Source: Sphingobacterium olei (GTDB lineage Bacteria; Bacteroidota; Bacteroidia; Sphingobacteriales; Sphingobacteriaceae). Taken from it: DNA of 64,000 nucleotides. The notes under the pieces were generated by a model, which saw nothing but the letters and a program-made list of their open reading frames with translations, made no database searches and was not told where the DNA came from. This document shows, in pieces, positions 37,072 through 46,150 of this stretch (the first letter of the stretch is position 1; each line of letters starts with the position of its first letter). The stretch lies in assembly GCF_005048855.1 (NCBI RefSeq), contig NZ_SUME01000003.1, positions 372,001 through 436,000 on the forward strand. Reading direction: 5' to 3'. The position numbers and the translations under genes are program-made.

Positions 37072-38760
37072 ATGGCAAATAGACTTTTCAGGAAGAAAAG
37101 CGTGGAACAAATCTTGTCCGATTCGGAATCTCACGGCTCGGGTTTAGCAAAAATTTTAGGCGTAAGAGACTTGGTGTCTTTAGGGATTGCTGCTATTGTT
37201 GGTGCGGGTATATTCAGTACCATTGGTTTGGCTTCATATAATGGAGGACCTGCTGTTTCTTTGCTTTTTGTTTTTGTCGCATTTGCTTGTGTTTTCACTG
37301 CGTTATCTTATGCCCAGTTTGCGAGTACTGTGCCAGTTTCAGGAAGTGCGTATACATATGCTTATGTGGCATTTGGAGAGTTGTTTGCGTGGATAATTGG
37401 ATGGGCACTCGTGTTAGAATATGCGGTTTCAAACATGGTAGTCGCCATTTCCTGGTCTCAATATTTTGTTTCGATGTGTGAGGGGTTTGGAATCCATATC
37501 CCTCGTTGGCTGACAATGGCACCGGCCTATGCGTCTGAAGCCTATGCCAAAATGCAGGAAGTAGGTGAAGAAAACCTAAGTGGCATTGATAAAATTGGCC
37601 TGCAGGCGTTTGAAACAGCTCCCCGTATAGCGGGATTTCCTATAATTTTCGATCTGCCTGCCGGATTGATTACGGTTTTTGTGACCTGGTTAGTTTATAT
37701 TGGAATTAAAGAATCCAGACGTGCCAGCAATATTATGGTCGTCATTAAAATAGGTGTCATTCTCGCTGTTATTTTCGGGGGATTATTTTTTGTGAAGCCA
37801 GAAAACTGGACGCCTTTTGCGCCAAAGGGCTTGGGAGGGGTGTTAAGTGGTGTGGCGGCGGTATTCTTTGCTTTCATTGGCTTTGATTCCATTTCGACAA
37901 CAGCGGAAGAATGTAAAAATCCACAGCGTGATCTACCTAAGGCCATGATTTACTGTCTTGTAATATGCGCTGTTTTATATGTTGCCATTACGCTGGTACT
38001 AACGGGGATGGTTAATTATTCCGAACTAAATGTGAAAGATCCATTGGCCTATGTTTTTCATTACGTGGGATTCGATCAAATGGCGGGGATTATTTCGGTT
38101 ACATCCGTCATTGCCATCACATCTGCATTGTTGGTCTTTCAATTGGCGCAGCCGCGTATTTGGATGACAATGAGCAGAGATGGATTATTAAGCAAAAAAT
38201 TCGCTAAAATACACCCGAAATATAAAACACCTTCCTACGCGACGATTGTCACCGGCTTTGTCGTCGCTGTACCCGCTTTATTTATGAAAATGGACTTTTT
38301 CGTTGATTTGACAAGCGTGGGAACTTTCTTTGCTTTTATATTAGTATGCGGAGGCGTATTGTATATGGATCATTCAGGGCTTTCTGAAAAGTCAAAATTT
38401 AAGGTGCCGTATGTTAACGGTAAATATGTTGTAGGGATTGGATTTATAGTTGGTCTCGTATTGCTGTATTTATATGGTCAGGACGGGCTTTCTGAATGGA
38501 GAACATTGGGAACAAAACAAGTGATACTTCACAAGTCGCTCGTAGTCGTATTCTGGGGAACTTGGTTTGTAATGAGCATATTTAGTTTTAAGAACAATTT
38601 CTCTCTCTTGCCGGTTATGGGAATATTAATCAACCTATATTTGATGAGTGAGCTCGGTGCGAGTAATTGGTTGATCTTTATCATTTGGCTTGTTATTGGA
38701 TTGGTCATCTACTTTATGTACGGATATCGGCATTCAAAACTCAATAGTGTGAAAGAATAA
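37072..38760 (+). CDS. APC-family amino acid permease
   Basis: A 562-residue membrane transporter. The conserved helix-1 segment VSLGIAAIVGAGIFSTIGLA (about 36-55) is the APC signature, and about 12-14 helices follow, including the substrate region AFIGFDSISTTAEECKNPQRDLP. A soluble insert of about 40 residues at 150-195 (AYAKMQEVGEENLSGIDKIG) separates helices as in CAT-type Bacteroidota permeases. The amino acid transported cannot be told from sequence. Confidence 0.92.
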   Translation: MANRLFRKKSVEQILSDSESHGSGLAKILGVRDLVSLGIAAIVGAGIFSTIGLASYNGGPAVSLLFVFVAFACVFTALSYAQFASTVPVSGSAYTYAYVAFGELFAWIIGWALVLEYAVSNMVVAISWSQYFVSMCEGFGIHIPRWLTMAPAYASEAYAKMQEVGEENLSGIDKIGLQAFETAPRIAGFPIIFDLPAGLITVFVTWLVYIGIKESRRASNIMVVIKIGVILAVIFGGLFFVKPENWTPFAPKGLGGVLSGVAAVFFAFIGFDSISTTAEECKNPQRDLPKAMIYCLVICAVLYVAITLVLTGMVNYSELNVKDPLAYVFHYVGFDQMAGIISVTSVIAITSALLVFQLAQPRIWMTMSRDGLLSKKFAKIHPKYKTPSYATIVTGFVVAVPALFMKMDFFVDLTSVGTFFAFILVCGGVLYMDHSGLSEKSKFKVPYVNGKYVVGIGFIVGLVLLYLYGQDGLSEWRTLGTKQVILHKSLVVVFWGTWFVMSIFSFKNNFSLLPVMGILINLYLMSELGASNWLIFIIWLVIGLVIYFMYGYRHSKLNSVKE

Positions 38761-38787
38761 GGCAGGGGGAAATCCCCCTGCCTTATT
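38756..38787. terminator. Bidirectional terminator between the APC permease and kup
   Basis: A perfect 14-bp GC-rich stem (arm AATAAGGCAGGGGG) with AAAT loop, overlapping the stop codons of both convergent genes. Confidence 0.92.
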
Positions 38788-40726
38788 TGAGTCTTCTCAA
38801 TTGGATATCATCTGTGTTGGGAATGTTGAGTGGTACGCGTTCCAGCGTAACAAAGCTACTATCCAGCCCAAAACCTTTTTCTTCACTCAGACTGAAATGT
38901 TTGAGTAGTTTATATATTTCCATGATAATTCTATTTCCCCAACTGAGCTCCGAAGTTTTGCTGAATATTTTTTCAAGGACAACAAAATTGAAGTCGCCGG
39001 TAACTTTATATTTATTTAAGGTCTTGCAATGACTTGTGATGTCAATTTCACCCTTATTTACCATATCTTCTACTACTTTACGAAAAAGAAGGCTAATGCG
39101 CTGCTCTTCTCTAAATCCTAATTTGAAGTCAATTCTAACCAATTTTCCTGGAATTAGTTGAGTAACTAGATAATCTCTTGCATGAGGTGTATCCATTACA
39201 TCTACGTGCACAATCCAATAGACATCGGCACGTTTCGGTTTTTTATTGATGATTGAGTACATCACTTTTGCTTCTATTTCCTCTTTATTGTTGGCACTCG
39301 TCAAGTACACCAATTGAGATGCGAATGTCGGAACGGATATATCATCGCTTAGTTCCGCTATTAACGGATAATACTGTTTAATGTCAACGAAGCGCACGTA
39401 TCGATTTTTAATTTTTCGGGCACCGTACCAACAGAACATGACAATGAAAACAGAAGAAGCCAACAGCAATGTAAGCCATCCGCCATGTTCTAACTTGATC
39501 ATGTTACCTAATAAAAACGTAATTTCAATACTAAAGAAAACGAGGGCAAATAGAATAATCCAGATTTTATTAATATGCTTTCGAAGCATAAAGAAACACA
39601 TCAATATCGTAGTGGTGATAAAAGTCAAGTTGATCGCTAGGCCATATGCAGCTTCCATGTTGCTGGACTCTCTGAAAACAAAGATAATAAGCATACAGCC
39701 TGCGAATAAAATCAGGTTAATGGAGGGTACGTACAACTGGCCTTTTTGATTTGAGGGGTATCGGATGGCTACTTTAGGCCAGATATTAAGTTTTACTGCT
39801 TCTGAAATGAGTGTAAATGATCCGGATATCATAGCCTGACTGGCGATTATGGCAGCTATGGTAGCTATGGTGACACCATAAATTACAAACCAATCGGGCA
39901 TAATTGCATAAAATGGATTAGTGTCGCCAATTTGACCGCCCTCGTGCAGTAGTAACCACGCTCCCTGTCCGAAATAATTTAAGATCAGAGATAGTTTTAC
40001 AAAAATCCAACTGATACGGATATTTGCCTTTCCGCAGTGTCCCATGTCCGAATACAGCGCCTCAGCACCCGTAGTACATAGAAATATAGCTCCAATTATA
40101 AAAAGTGCGTTTGGGTAATTTACTAATGTTTCAATTGCATAATAAGGATTGATTGCTTTTAGTACCTGTGGCGCGTTGTCAATATATCTAAACCCAAGAA
40201 AAGCGATAGTAGAAAACCAAATAAACATGAGGGGACCAAAGATCCTGCCTACGATGGATGTGCCAAATCGCTGAATTAAAAACAATAAAGAAATAATAGC
40301 TATCACGACGGGGACAGTTGGGAAGCCGGGGTTTTGAATTGCTAAACCCTCTACGGCAGAAGAAATGGTAATCGCCGGTGTGATCATACCGTCGGCGAGT
40401 AGAGTAGAGGCGCCGATGATAGCGGGAATGATCAACCATTTTGCTTTTCTTTTTACCAATGAATAGAGGGACAGGATACCACCTTCTCCTTTATTATCGG
40501 CATTAAGTGTGATAATTACATATTTAATTGTTGTTTGGAGTGTTAATGTCCAAAAAACACAAGAGATACTGCCAATGACTAGGTTACTATCGATTGTTCC
40601 TTTGTTGAATATCGCTTTGAAAACGTAGAGAGGTGAAGTGCCTATATCTCCAAAAATAATGCCTAGCGCTACTAATAAGCCGCCCGCGCTTAGGCGATTT
40701 ATGGAATGTTGATGGTCTGTTGCCAT
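38783..40726 (-). CDS. kup: KUP-family potassium transporter
   Basis: 647 residues. The N-terminal signature LVALGIIFGDIGTSPLYV (about 17-34) is diagnostic, and about 12 membrane helices follow with the GEGG motif (DNKGEGGILSLYSLV) after the second helix. The C-terminal part from about 450 is cytoplasmic. Role: proton-coupled low-affinity potassium uptake. The preceding 217-bp gap to the next gene shows no consensus promoter on the minus strand. Confidence 0.97.
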   Translation of the reverse strand: MATDHQHSINRLSAGGLLVALGIIFGDIGTSPLYVFKAIFNKGTIDSNLVIGSISCVFWTLTLQTTIKYVIITLNADNKGEGGILSLYSLVKRKAKWLIIPAIIGASTLLADGMITPAITISSAVEGLAIQNPGFPTVPVVIAIISLLFLIQRFGTSIVGRIFGPLMFIWFSTIAFLGFRYIDNAPQVLKAINPYYAIETLVNYPNALFIIGAIFLCTTGAEALYSDMGHCGKANIRISWIFVKLSLILNYFGQGAWLLLHEGGQIGDTNPFYAIMPDWFVIYGVTIATIAAIIASQAMISGSFTLISEAVKLNIWPKVAIRYPSNQKGQLYVPSINLILFAGCMLIIFVFRESSNMEAAYGLAINLTFITTTILMCFFMLRKHINKIWIILFALVFFSIEITFLLGNMIKLEHGGWLTLLLASSVFIVMFCWYGARKIKNRYVRFVDIKQYYPLIAELSDDISVPTFASQLVYLTSANNKEEIEAKVMYSIINKKPKRADVYWIVHVDVMDTPHARDYLVTQLIPGKLVRIDFKLGFREEQRISLLFRKVVEDMVNKGEIDITSHCKTLNKYKVTGDFNFVVLEKIFSKTSELSWGNRIIMEIYKLLKHFSLSEEKGFGLDSSFVTLERVPLNIPNTDDIQLRRLK

Positions 40727-40863
40727 TTTAATGTTGTATAAAAAGATCGCTTAAAAAACTACGCGAAGTTAACACGAAATATTTGGGTAACGTTTATTCT
40801 TGTTAAAAATTGTTAAAAGAAGTGATTTTTTTGAGAAATCTTAGAATTATGTAGACAATAAAC

Positions 40864-40871
40864 TACCTTTG
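40864..40871 (+). promoter_or_regulatory. -7 box upstream of the T9SS-domain-only gene
   Basis: TACCTTTG fits TAnnTTTG; the predicted start is near 40878, about 66 nt before the ATG. The nearest TTTG lies 30 bp upstream, too far for a normal -33. Confidence 0.45.
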
Positions 40872-40943
40872 TATTAGGATTTTTGGATTGAAAGTCATAG
40901 TTTTGATTAAACCAAATGTCAGCTCAATTGTTCTAAACTATAA

Positions 40944-41366
40944 ATGAAATTTAGTGTCCACAAAATAGTAAAATTAGGAGTTGTCAATACATTGTTATTG
41001 ACCTCTGTTACTACTGCATATGCGAGTGGAGCTAATGCCTATTTTGGTACTTCGGCATCATCATATAAAATGTCTTCAATGGTAAATGAAGAAGAGAACG
41101 AGAAGAACATTAATAATGTTAAAGTGTTTTATAATCCGGTATCTCAGCAAATCAACGTTTCTTTTAAGCTATCTAAGCAAGGTACGGTGAGTATTAAATT
41201 GATGGATGCGTTAGGAAATGAGATTTTGAATTTATCAAATTCTACTTTGGAAAGTGGAAATCAATCTTTTGCTTTTGATACGAATGACAAAATAACCCCC
41301 GGTTTTTATTTTCTTCGAGTAGTTGTCGGCGGAGAGGCTGTGGTAAAAAGAATGTCTATACGATAA
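40944..41366 (+). CDS. Small secreted protein consisting essentially of a T9SS-like C-terminal domain
   Basis: 140 residues with a signal peptide ending near AYASG. After a short S/N/E-rich linker (about 36-55), the rest resembles a type IX secretion system type A sorting domain: VFYNPVSQQINVSF, ISIKLMDALGNEIL-like segment (VSIKLMDALGNEIL), a GNQSFAFDTN segment, TPGFYFLRVVVGGEAVVKRMS, ending in basic residues. No cargo domain precedes it. The domain may be exported, or it may have become a stand-alone beta-sandwich with another role. The sequence does not decide. Confidence 0.7.
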   Translation: MKFSVHKIVKLGVVNTLLLTSVTTAYASGANAYFGTSASSYKMSSMVNEEENEKNINNVKVFYNPVSQQINVSFKLSKQGTVSIKLMDALGNEILNLSNSTLESGNQSFAFDTNDKITPGFYFLRVVVGGEAVVKRMSIR

Positions 41367-41395
41367 TTTTATCGATTGAAATACCTAATTTATAT

Positions 41396-41421
41396 CGAGC
41401 GCGTTCATTAGAGCGCGCTCG
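41396..41421. terminator. GC-rich hairpin between the T9SS-like gene and ispG
   Basis: CGAGCGCG (41396-41403) pairs with CGCGCTCG (41414-41421) around a 10-nt loop, between convergent stops at 41366 and 41424. T-rich flanks are weak, so its efficiency is uncertain. Confidence 0.6.
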
Positions 41422-41423
41422 CT

Positions 41424-43424
41424 CTATTCTGCATCAATCCATAAACCATCATTTTTTATGATCCCTATGAGTTCGTCCAATGCATTTGCTGAACTCACGT
41501 TTCTTTTCACGACTTCCTTCCCTCTATAGAGCGTTATTTTGTCTGGTCCGGCACCTACGTATCCATAATCGGCATCTGCCATTTCTCCAGGGCCATTTAC
41601 GATGCATCCCATGATGCCGATTTTTAGACCTTTCAAATGATTTGTTCGGCTCCGGATCATTTGGGTAGTCTCTTGAAGGTCAAATAATGTACGTCCACAG
41701 CTTGGACAGGATATATACTCCGTTTTAGATATGCGCGAACGTGTTGCTTGAAGTATTCCGAAAGATAGGGAGCTTAAGTTGCTTAATGGCGTAGCAGGAG
41801 AGTCAATCCATATACCCGAGCCTAAACCATCAATTAAAAGTGCGCCGAGATCCGTTGCCGCATATACCTGGATTTTAGAGACAGGTTCTTCAGGATTCAT
41901 GAGATCACCAAAAGGACCGTTGAATTCCTCAGGAGGATAAGATCGCTTAATAATAACGGGAACATCTAATCCTATTTCCTGTATGTTGGCAAAAAATTTA
42001 CGTTGATCGGCCATCCCATGAAGATGATCGGTTTCTAACAAGAAGACGACGGTTTTGTCAATTTGAAGGTTAGCAAATTCGTCAGATGCCAAGAGTACAT
42101 TTGATATATAGACAATATTCAGTACTGGATCTTTTTCGGTTGCCCTATTAAATTCATCTAATCGATATATCGGATGAATATTGCTCCTTGATTTTAAGCT
42201 GCCCCAGGTTTTATAATCGTATAATTGCTTGAGGTTACCAGGCATTGTAAAAGACGGAAGTTGATCAGCTAAATAAACAAAATCTACGGATTGTTCTCCC
42301 ATGTGATACTTATCCAACAATGCATCATATTTATAACCAACTGCATGGAGGACAAAAGGATCTTGTAAGTTTTCTTTTGAGATATCCACAATAATACGTG
42401 GAACTAATGACCCTCCAACAAAAGTATTTACTTCGGAAGACACATATGCTTTGGTTTCATCGGACGAAGAAATATTCAAAATAGGAGTGTGTTCATTTTT
42501 GCTCAACGCTTCTGCCCGTTTGGTATATCTATTTACCAGAGCTATGGCTACGGGAGCTTCTTTTTCGGGTTCTTCTGTTAGGGAAACACGTACGGTATCT
42601 CCCAGTCCATCCTCCAACAAAGTTCCAATCCCTACAGCGGATTTTATACGGCCATCCTCTCCATCGCCTGCTTCTGTTACCCCAAGATGGAGTGGGTAAT
42701 TCATGTTTTCTATAACCATTTTTTCCACAAGGAGTCGGTACGCTTGTACCATTACCTGCGGATTGGATGATTTCATGGATACCACAAGGTTGTAATAATT
42801 TAAATCTTCGCAGATGCGTATAAATTCTAAGGCAGATTCTACCATACCTTCTGGAGTGTCTCCATATCTGCTCATGATGCGGTCGGAAAGAGAACCATGA
42901 TTTGTACCTATACGCATGGCTGTGCCGTATTCTTTACAAATATGTACCAATGGAGCAAATTTTTTGTAGATACGATCCAATTCTGCTTGGTAAGCAGCAT
43001 CTGTGTAATCTATTTCATCAAATTTCTTTTTATCGGCATAGTTCCCAGGATTTATTCTTACTTTTTCTACGATTCTTGCGGCGACTTCTGCTGCATTGGG
43101 CGTAAAGTGTATGTCGGCTACTAACGGAACATGATAGCCTCTGAGATGAAGTTCATTTTTTATATTGGCAAGGTTTTCGGCTTCTTTAATACTTGGAGCA
43201 GTGATGCGGACATATTCGCACCCTGCATCTACCATCTTGATGATCTGTTCTACGGACCCCATAGTATTCATGGTATCTACCGTGGTCATACTTTGTATAC
43301 GGATAGGATTGTCTCCACCCATGGGAATATCGCCTATAGAAACCTCTCTTGTTTTATATCTAGAATAGATGTTTTTAGAATTGCAATATCTTCCAGGTAA
43401 TATCAATGTGTTTGTTGTCTCCAT
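41424..43424 (-). CDS. ispG: 4-hydroxy-3-methylbut-2-en-1-yl diphosphate synthase (IspG, large type)
   Basis: 666 residues from the ATG at 43424. An in-frame ATG at 43445 lies upstream of a good -7 box and family members begin near LPGRYCNS, so the shorter start is preferred. It catalyses a [4Fe-4S]-dependent step of the MEP isoprenoid pathway. The TIM-barrel part begins VSIGDIPMGGDNPIRIQSM, and the C-terminal cluster domain has CPSCGRTLFDL and GIMGCIVNGPGE with the iron ligands. The length exceeds that of E. coli IspG (about 370) because of the central extra domain (about 260-530) typical of Bacteroidota and plants. Confidence 0.96.
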   Translation of the reverse strand: METTNTLILPGRYCNSKNIYSRYKTREVSIGDIPMGGDNPIRIQSMTTVDTMNTMGSVEQIIKMVDAGCEYVRITAPSIKEAENLANIKNELHLRGYHVPLVADIHFTPNAAEVAARIVEKVRINPGNYADKKKFDEIDYTDAAYQAELDRIYKKFAPLVHICKEYGTAMRIGTNHGSLSDRIMSRYGDTPEGMVESALEFIRICEDLNYYNLVVSMKSSNPQVMVQAYRLLVEKMVIENMNYPLHLGVTEAGDGEDGRIKSAVGIGTLLEDGLGDTVRVSLTEEPEKEAPVAIALVNRYTKRAEALSKNEHTPILNISSSDETKAYVSSEVNTFVGGSLVPRIIVDISKENLQDPFVLHAVGYKYDALLDKYHMGEQSVDFVYLADQLPSFTMPGNLKQLYDYKTWGSLKSRSNIHPIYRLDEFNRATEKDPVLNIVYISNVLLASDEFANLQIDKTVVFLLETDHLHGMADQRKFFANIQEIGLDVPVIIKRSYPPEEFNGPFGDLMNPEEPVSKIQVYAATDLGALLIDGLGSGIWIDSPATPLSNLSSLSFGILQATRSRISKTEYISCPSCGRTLFDLQETTQMIRSRTNHLKGLKIGIMGCIVNGPGEMADADYGYVGAGPDKITLYRGKEVVKRNVSSANALDELIGIIKNDGLWIDAE

Positions 43425-43432
43425 ATTAGAAA

Positions 43433-43440
43433 CAAAGTTA
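43433..43440 (-). promoter_or_regulatory. -7 box of ispG, implying a nearly leaderless mRNA
   Basis: TAACTTTG on the minus strand. Transcription would begin about 6-7 bases further, near 43426-43427, only 2-3 nt before the ATG at 43424. No clear -33. Confidence 0.5.
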
Positions 43441-43452
43441 GCCATTTATAAC

Positions 43453-44370
43453 TTAAAACCTATTTATTGATAGTGAATTGGCTGCACCCGAAATTTTAAT
43501 AATATACTTGTTCTGTGCCGTGTCAAAATTTAGCGTTTTATGTATGTTGTCCTCTTTAATGTCCAAGCCTTTGAATTTTTTGCCCGATAAAAAGCTGTCA
43601 TTTTCAATCATACACGCCGCGTTTTTCGGCAGATTGATTTTACAACTAGAAGCAGCCGTATTTATCTCAATGGTGGTAACGCTTAATTGGGGTTGTCCTA
43701 GTGTTAGATCTATACTCGCTGCACCCGAATTAATGGATAGATTTGCCAATTTATAATTCGATAGATCCCCCTTGAAAGAGGATGCTCCTATGTTAAATTC
43801 CATGTTCCAAATCGGATTTCTGTTCAATGCAAAGTTGATGGTATTCCCTGAGGAATTATCCTTTTTTATTTTATTGATAAGTTCAATCTTTGTCAGCTTT
43901 TCTTCATCTGTCACTTCAAGTTTAAGACCCATATTGCCATTAGGACTTGAGGCTTTAATGAGTTCTTCGGAAGGCAGGCTGTCAAGAAACAGGGAGGTAG
44001 CACCGGCACTGACTTCAAGTTTGACTTCTTGAATATCATTTGTAAAAGGATGAGATACGACTTGTTCTAAACCGAGGGTGTCGTTTTTATTTTCGATATT
44101 AATATTTCCAAATTTATTGAAAGAAAACTTTTCTAAAGAAGTCAAGCCAATGATCATTAGAAATATACATATGGAGACGTTAATAATAGATGTGACAAGT
44201 GTTCCAAACTTTCTGTTCTGAAGAATTAGGTTTGCCCCAATAGCTACTATGATAAGTGGCCAATATTTAAAAATGGCGTAAAAATTGAAATTGACTACTC
44301 CAAAGTTGTGAAGTAGAATAATAACTCCAAAGAAGATAAACCAAATGCCTGTAGTGATTTTACTGTTCAT
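43453..44370 (-). CDS. LiaF/toast-rack-type membrane protein
   Basis: 305 residues. The N-terminal part is a LiaI/LiaF-like membrane region with three or four helices (GIWFIFFGVIILLHNFGVV, then the WPLIIVAIGANLIL helix, then INVSICIFLMIIGLTSL). From about residue 110 a repetitive beta-sheet domain follows (LEVSAGATSLFLDS, MEFNIGASSFKGDLS, LSINSGAASIDLTLG, EINTAASSCKINLP), the toast-rack type. In Firmicutes such proteins inhibit cell-envelope stress kinases; here no kinase is adjacent, so the role is open. The gene ends 7 bp before the region upstream of ispG and may be independent of it. Confidence 0.8.
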   Translation of the reverse strand: MNSKITTGIWFIFFGVIILLHNFGVVNFNFYAIFKYWPLIIVAIGANLILQNRKFGTLVTSIINVSICIFLMIIGLTSLEKFSFNKFGNINIENKNDTLGLEQVVSHPFTNDIQEVKLEVSAGATSLFLDSLPSEELIKASSPNGNMGLKLEVTDEEKLTKIELINKIKKDNSSGNTINFALNRNPIWNMEFNIGASSFKGDLSNYKLANLSINSGAASIDLTLGQPQLSVTTIEINTAASSCKINLPKNAACMIENDSFLSGKKFKGLDIKEDNIHKTLNFDTAQNKYIIKISGAANSLSINRF

Positions 44371-44413
44371 ATTCGATTGTTAAAGATAGCATTTTTAGTT
44401 GTTTTATTGGTAA

Positions 44414-44421
44414 CAAAAATA
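44414..44421 (-). promoter_or_regulatory. -7 box of the LiaF-like gene
   Basis: TATTTTTG on the minus strand; predicted start near 44407, about 37 nt before the ATG. Confidence 0.4.
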
Positions 44422-44591
44422 GGGCTATATGTATGGCTATACTATTTGAATTAGGTTATTTGATCCCTATTTTCGGTAAAGGGGATGATTCTGTCGGTAA
44501 GTGATTTAAAGATGCATGGGAACAAATACTCAAAAAAATCGGGTATACTATTAATAAATATGTATTTTAGCATAAACCGTAAGTAAGTTAT

Positions 44592-45326
44592 ATGATTTTC
44601 TATCATTTTGGTGAATATTTGCTGCTGCTAAAGAAGGTTTTCAAGAAGCCGGAAAAGTGGAAAATTTATTGGAAAGAGATCTTACATGAAATGAATGAGA
44701 TCGGAGTAGGATCCATTGGCTTGATTGTCATTATATCTACTTTTATTGGAGCAGTAATGACGATGCAAATTGCATTTCAATTGGTTTCCGATTTAATACC
44801 TAATTCAATTATCGGACAGATTAACCGCGACTCTAATATTCTGGAGCTGGGGCCTACTATTTCCGCCTTGGTTCTCATGGGAAAAGTAGGTTCGTCAATT
44901 TCTTCACAAATTGGATCTATGCGGGTCACTGAACAAATCGATGCCTTGGAAATTATGGGCATAAATGCCGCCGGGTACTTAATTCTTCCCAAGATAGTCG
45001 CTGGTGTAGTCATGATGCCTATTGTAGTCATTATTGCTATTTTTTGTGCTTTAGTAGGTGGGTTGCTTGGTGGTTCATTGACGGGGGCGGTCAGCGCTGG
45101 AGATTACATCATTGGAATTAGGGAATCTTTTAAGGGTTTTACGATGGTGGTTGCGATGGTTAAAGCTGTTTTTTATGGTTTTATCATTACTTCTGTACCC
45201 GCTCACAAGGGTTTTCATGTGCGAGGTGGTGCTTTAGAAGTGGGGCAAGCAGGTACGAGAGCAGTAGTTATAGGCTGTATTGCTATTCTTGCTAGTGATT
45301 ACATCATTACCGCTTTACTTTTATAA
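44592..45326 (+). CDS. mlaE: MlaE-type ABC transporter permease
   Basis: A 244-residue inner-membrane permease for phospholipid or related lipid transport between membranes. The MlaE core is clear: VGSIGLIVIISTFIGAVMTMQ, ELGPTISALVLMGKVGSSISSQIGSM and TEQIDALEIMGINA (coupling helix), then the later helices up to the C-terminal LASDYIITALLL. Its stop is 16 bp before the ATPase gene. The usual third gene for the MCE-domain protein (mlaD) is not present next to the pair. Confidence 0.93.
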   Translation: MIFYHFGEYLLLLKKVFKKPEKWKIYWKEILHEMNEIGVGSIGLIVIISTFIGAVMTMQIAFQLVSDLIPNSIIGQINRDSNILELGPTISALVLMGKVGSSISSQIGSMRVTEQIDALEIMGINAAGYLILPKIVAGVVMMPIVVIIAIFCALVGGLLGGSLTGAVSAGDYIIGIRESFKGFTMVVAMVKAVFYGFIITSVPAHKGFHVRGGALEVGQAGTRAVVIGCIAILASDYIITALLL

Positions 45327-45342
45327 AAATAGGGATGAATTT

Positions 45343-46098
45343 ATGATTGAGATACAGAATATACATAAAGCTTTTGGTGATAATCAAGTATTGAAGGGGA
45401 TAGATGCGGTATATGAACCAGGAAAAGTAAGTATGATTATCGGTGGATCGGGTTCGGGTAAAAGTACGCTTCTTAAATGTATAGTCGGTCTGCATCAACC
45501 AGATCAAGGGAGAGTGTTCTTTGGTAAACAGGAGTTTACGAAGATGGATTTTGAGGAAAAAGTGCCCATTCGTAAGGAAATTGGTATGCTTTTTCAAGCG
45601 TCAGCGTTATTTGACTCGATGACTGTGGAACAAAATATTGTGTTTACACTGGATATGTTCACTGAAATGAGTCTTGCTGAAAAAGTAGATAGGGCAAATT
45701 TTTGTTTGGAACGGGTTAACTTAGCCGGTAAAAATAACTTGTTTCCCGCAGAATTGTCTGGAGGAATGAAAAAACGTGTAGGTATTGCGCGTGCTATTAG
45801 CATGAATCCAAAATACTTGTTTTGTGATGAACCGAATTCGGGATTAGATCCCGCGACGTCAATATTAATTGATGAGTTAATTCAGGATTTGACAGAAGAG
45901 TACCAATCGACGACTATTGTTGTAACTCATGATATGAACTCTGTTATGGGGATAGGGGAATATGTGATGTTTCTCCATAAAGGTGAAAAATTTTGGGAAG
46001 GATCTAATAAAGACATGCTCAAATCAGATGTGAAGGAACTTAATGATTTTGTGTTTGCAAGTCCATTAATGAAAGCTGCTCGAGAAACGATGAAATAA
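45343..46098 (+). CDS. mlaF: MlaF-type ABC ATP-binding protein
   Basis: 251 residues from the ATG at 45343, preceded by AGGG; an earlier in-frame ATG at 45280 lies inside mlaE and would add a meaningless extension. Walker A GGSGSGKST, the signature LSGGMKKR and Walker B YLFCDEPNSGLDP are intact; the variant SGL DP D-loop region is typical of MlaF. It powers the MlaE permease for lipid transport. The next gene has its own promoter. Confidence 0.94.
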   Translation: MIEIQNIHKAFGDNQVLKGIDAVYEPGKVSMIIGGSGSGKSTLLKCIVGLHQPDQGRVFFGKQEFTKMDFEEKVPIRKEIGMLFQASALFDSMTVEQNIVFTLDMFTEMSLAEKVDRANFCLERVNLAGKNNLFPAELSGGMKKRVGIARAISMNPKYLFCDEPNSGLDPATSILIDELIQDLTEEYQSTTIVVTHDMNSVMGIGEYVMFLHKGEKFWEGSNKDMLKSDVKELNDFVFASPLMKAARETMK

Positions 46099-46123
46099 AT
46101 AATAAATAATCATATCTAACATC

Positions 46124-46131
46124 TATCTTTG
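46124..46131 (+). promoter_or_regulatory. -7 box of the RlmI-like methyltransferase gene
   Basis: TATCTTTG at 46124-46131 is a full -7 match. The predicted start near 46138 leaves 13 nt before the TTG codon at 46151. No -33 TTTG is visible. Confidence 0.6.
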
Positions 46132-46150
46132 CACAAAAAATACGATTGCT

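Noticed and set aside
45280..45342. Earlier start of MlaF inside mlaE
   Set aside because: It would add a meaningless hydrophobic leader from overlapping mlaE sequence; the ATG at 45343 has an AGGG ribosome-binding site and starts directly at the ATPase fold.
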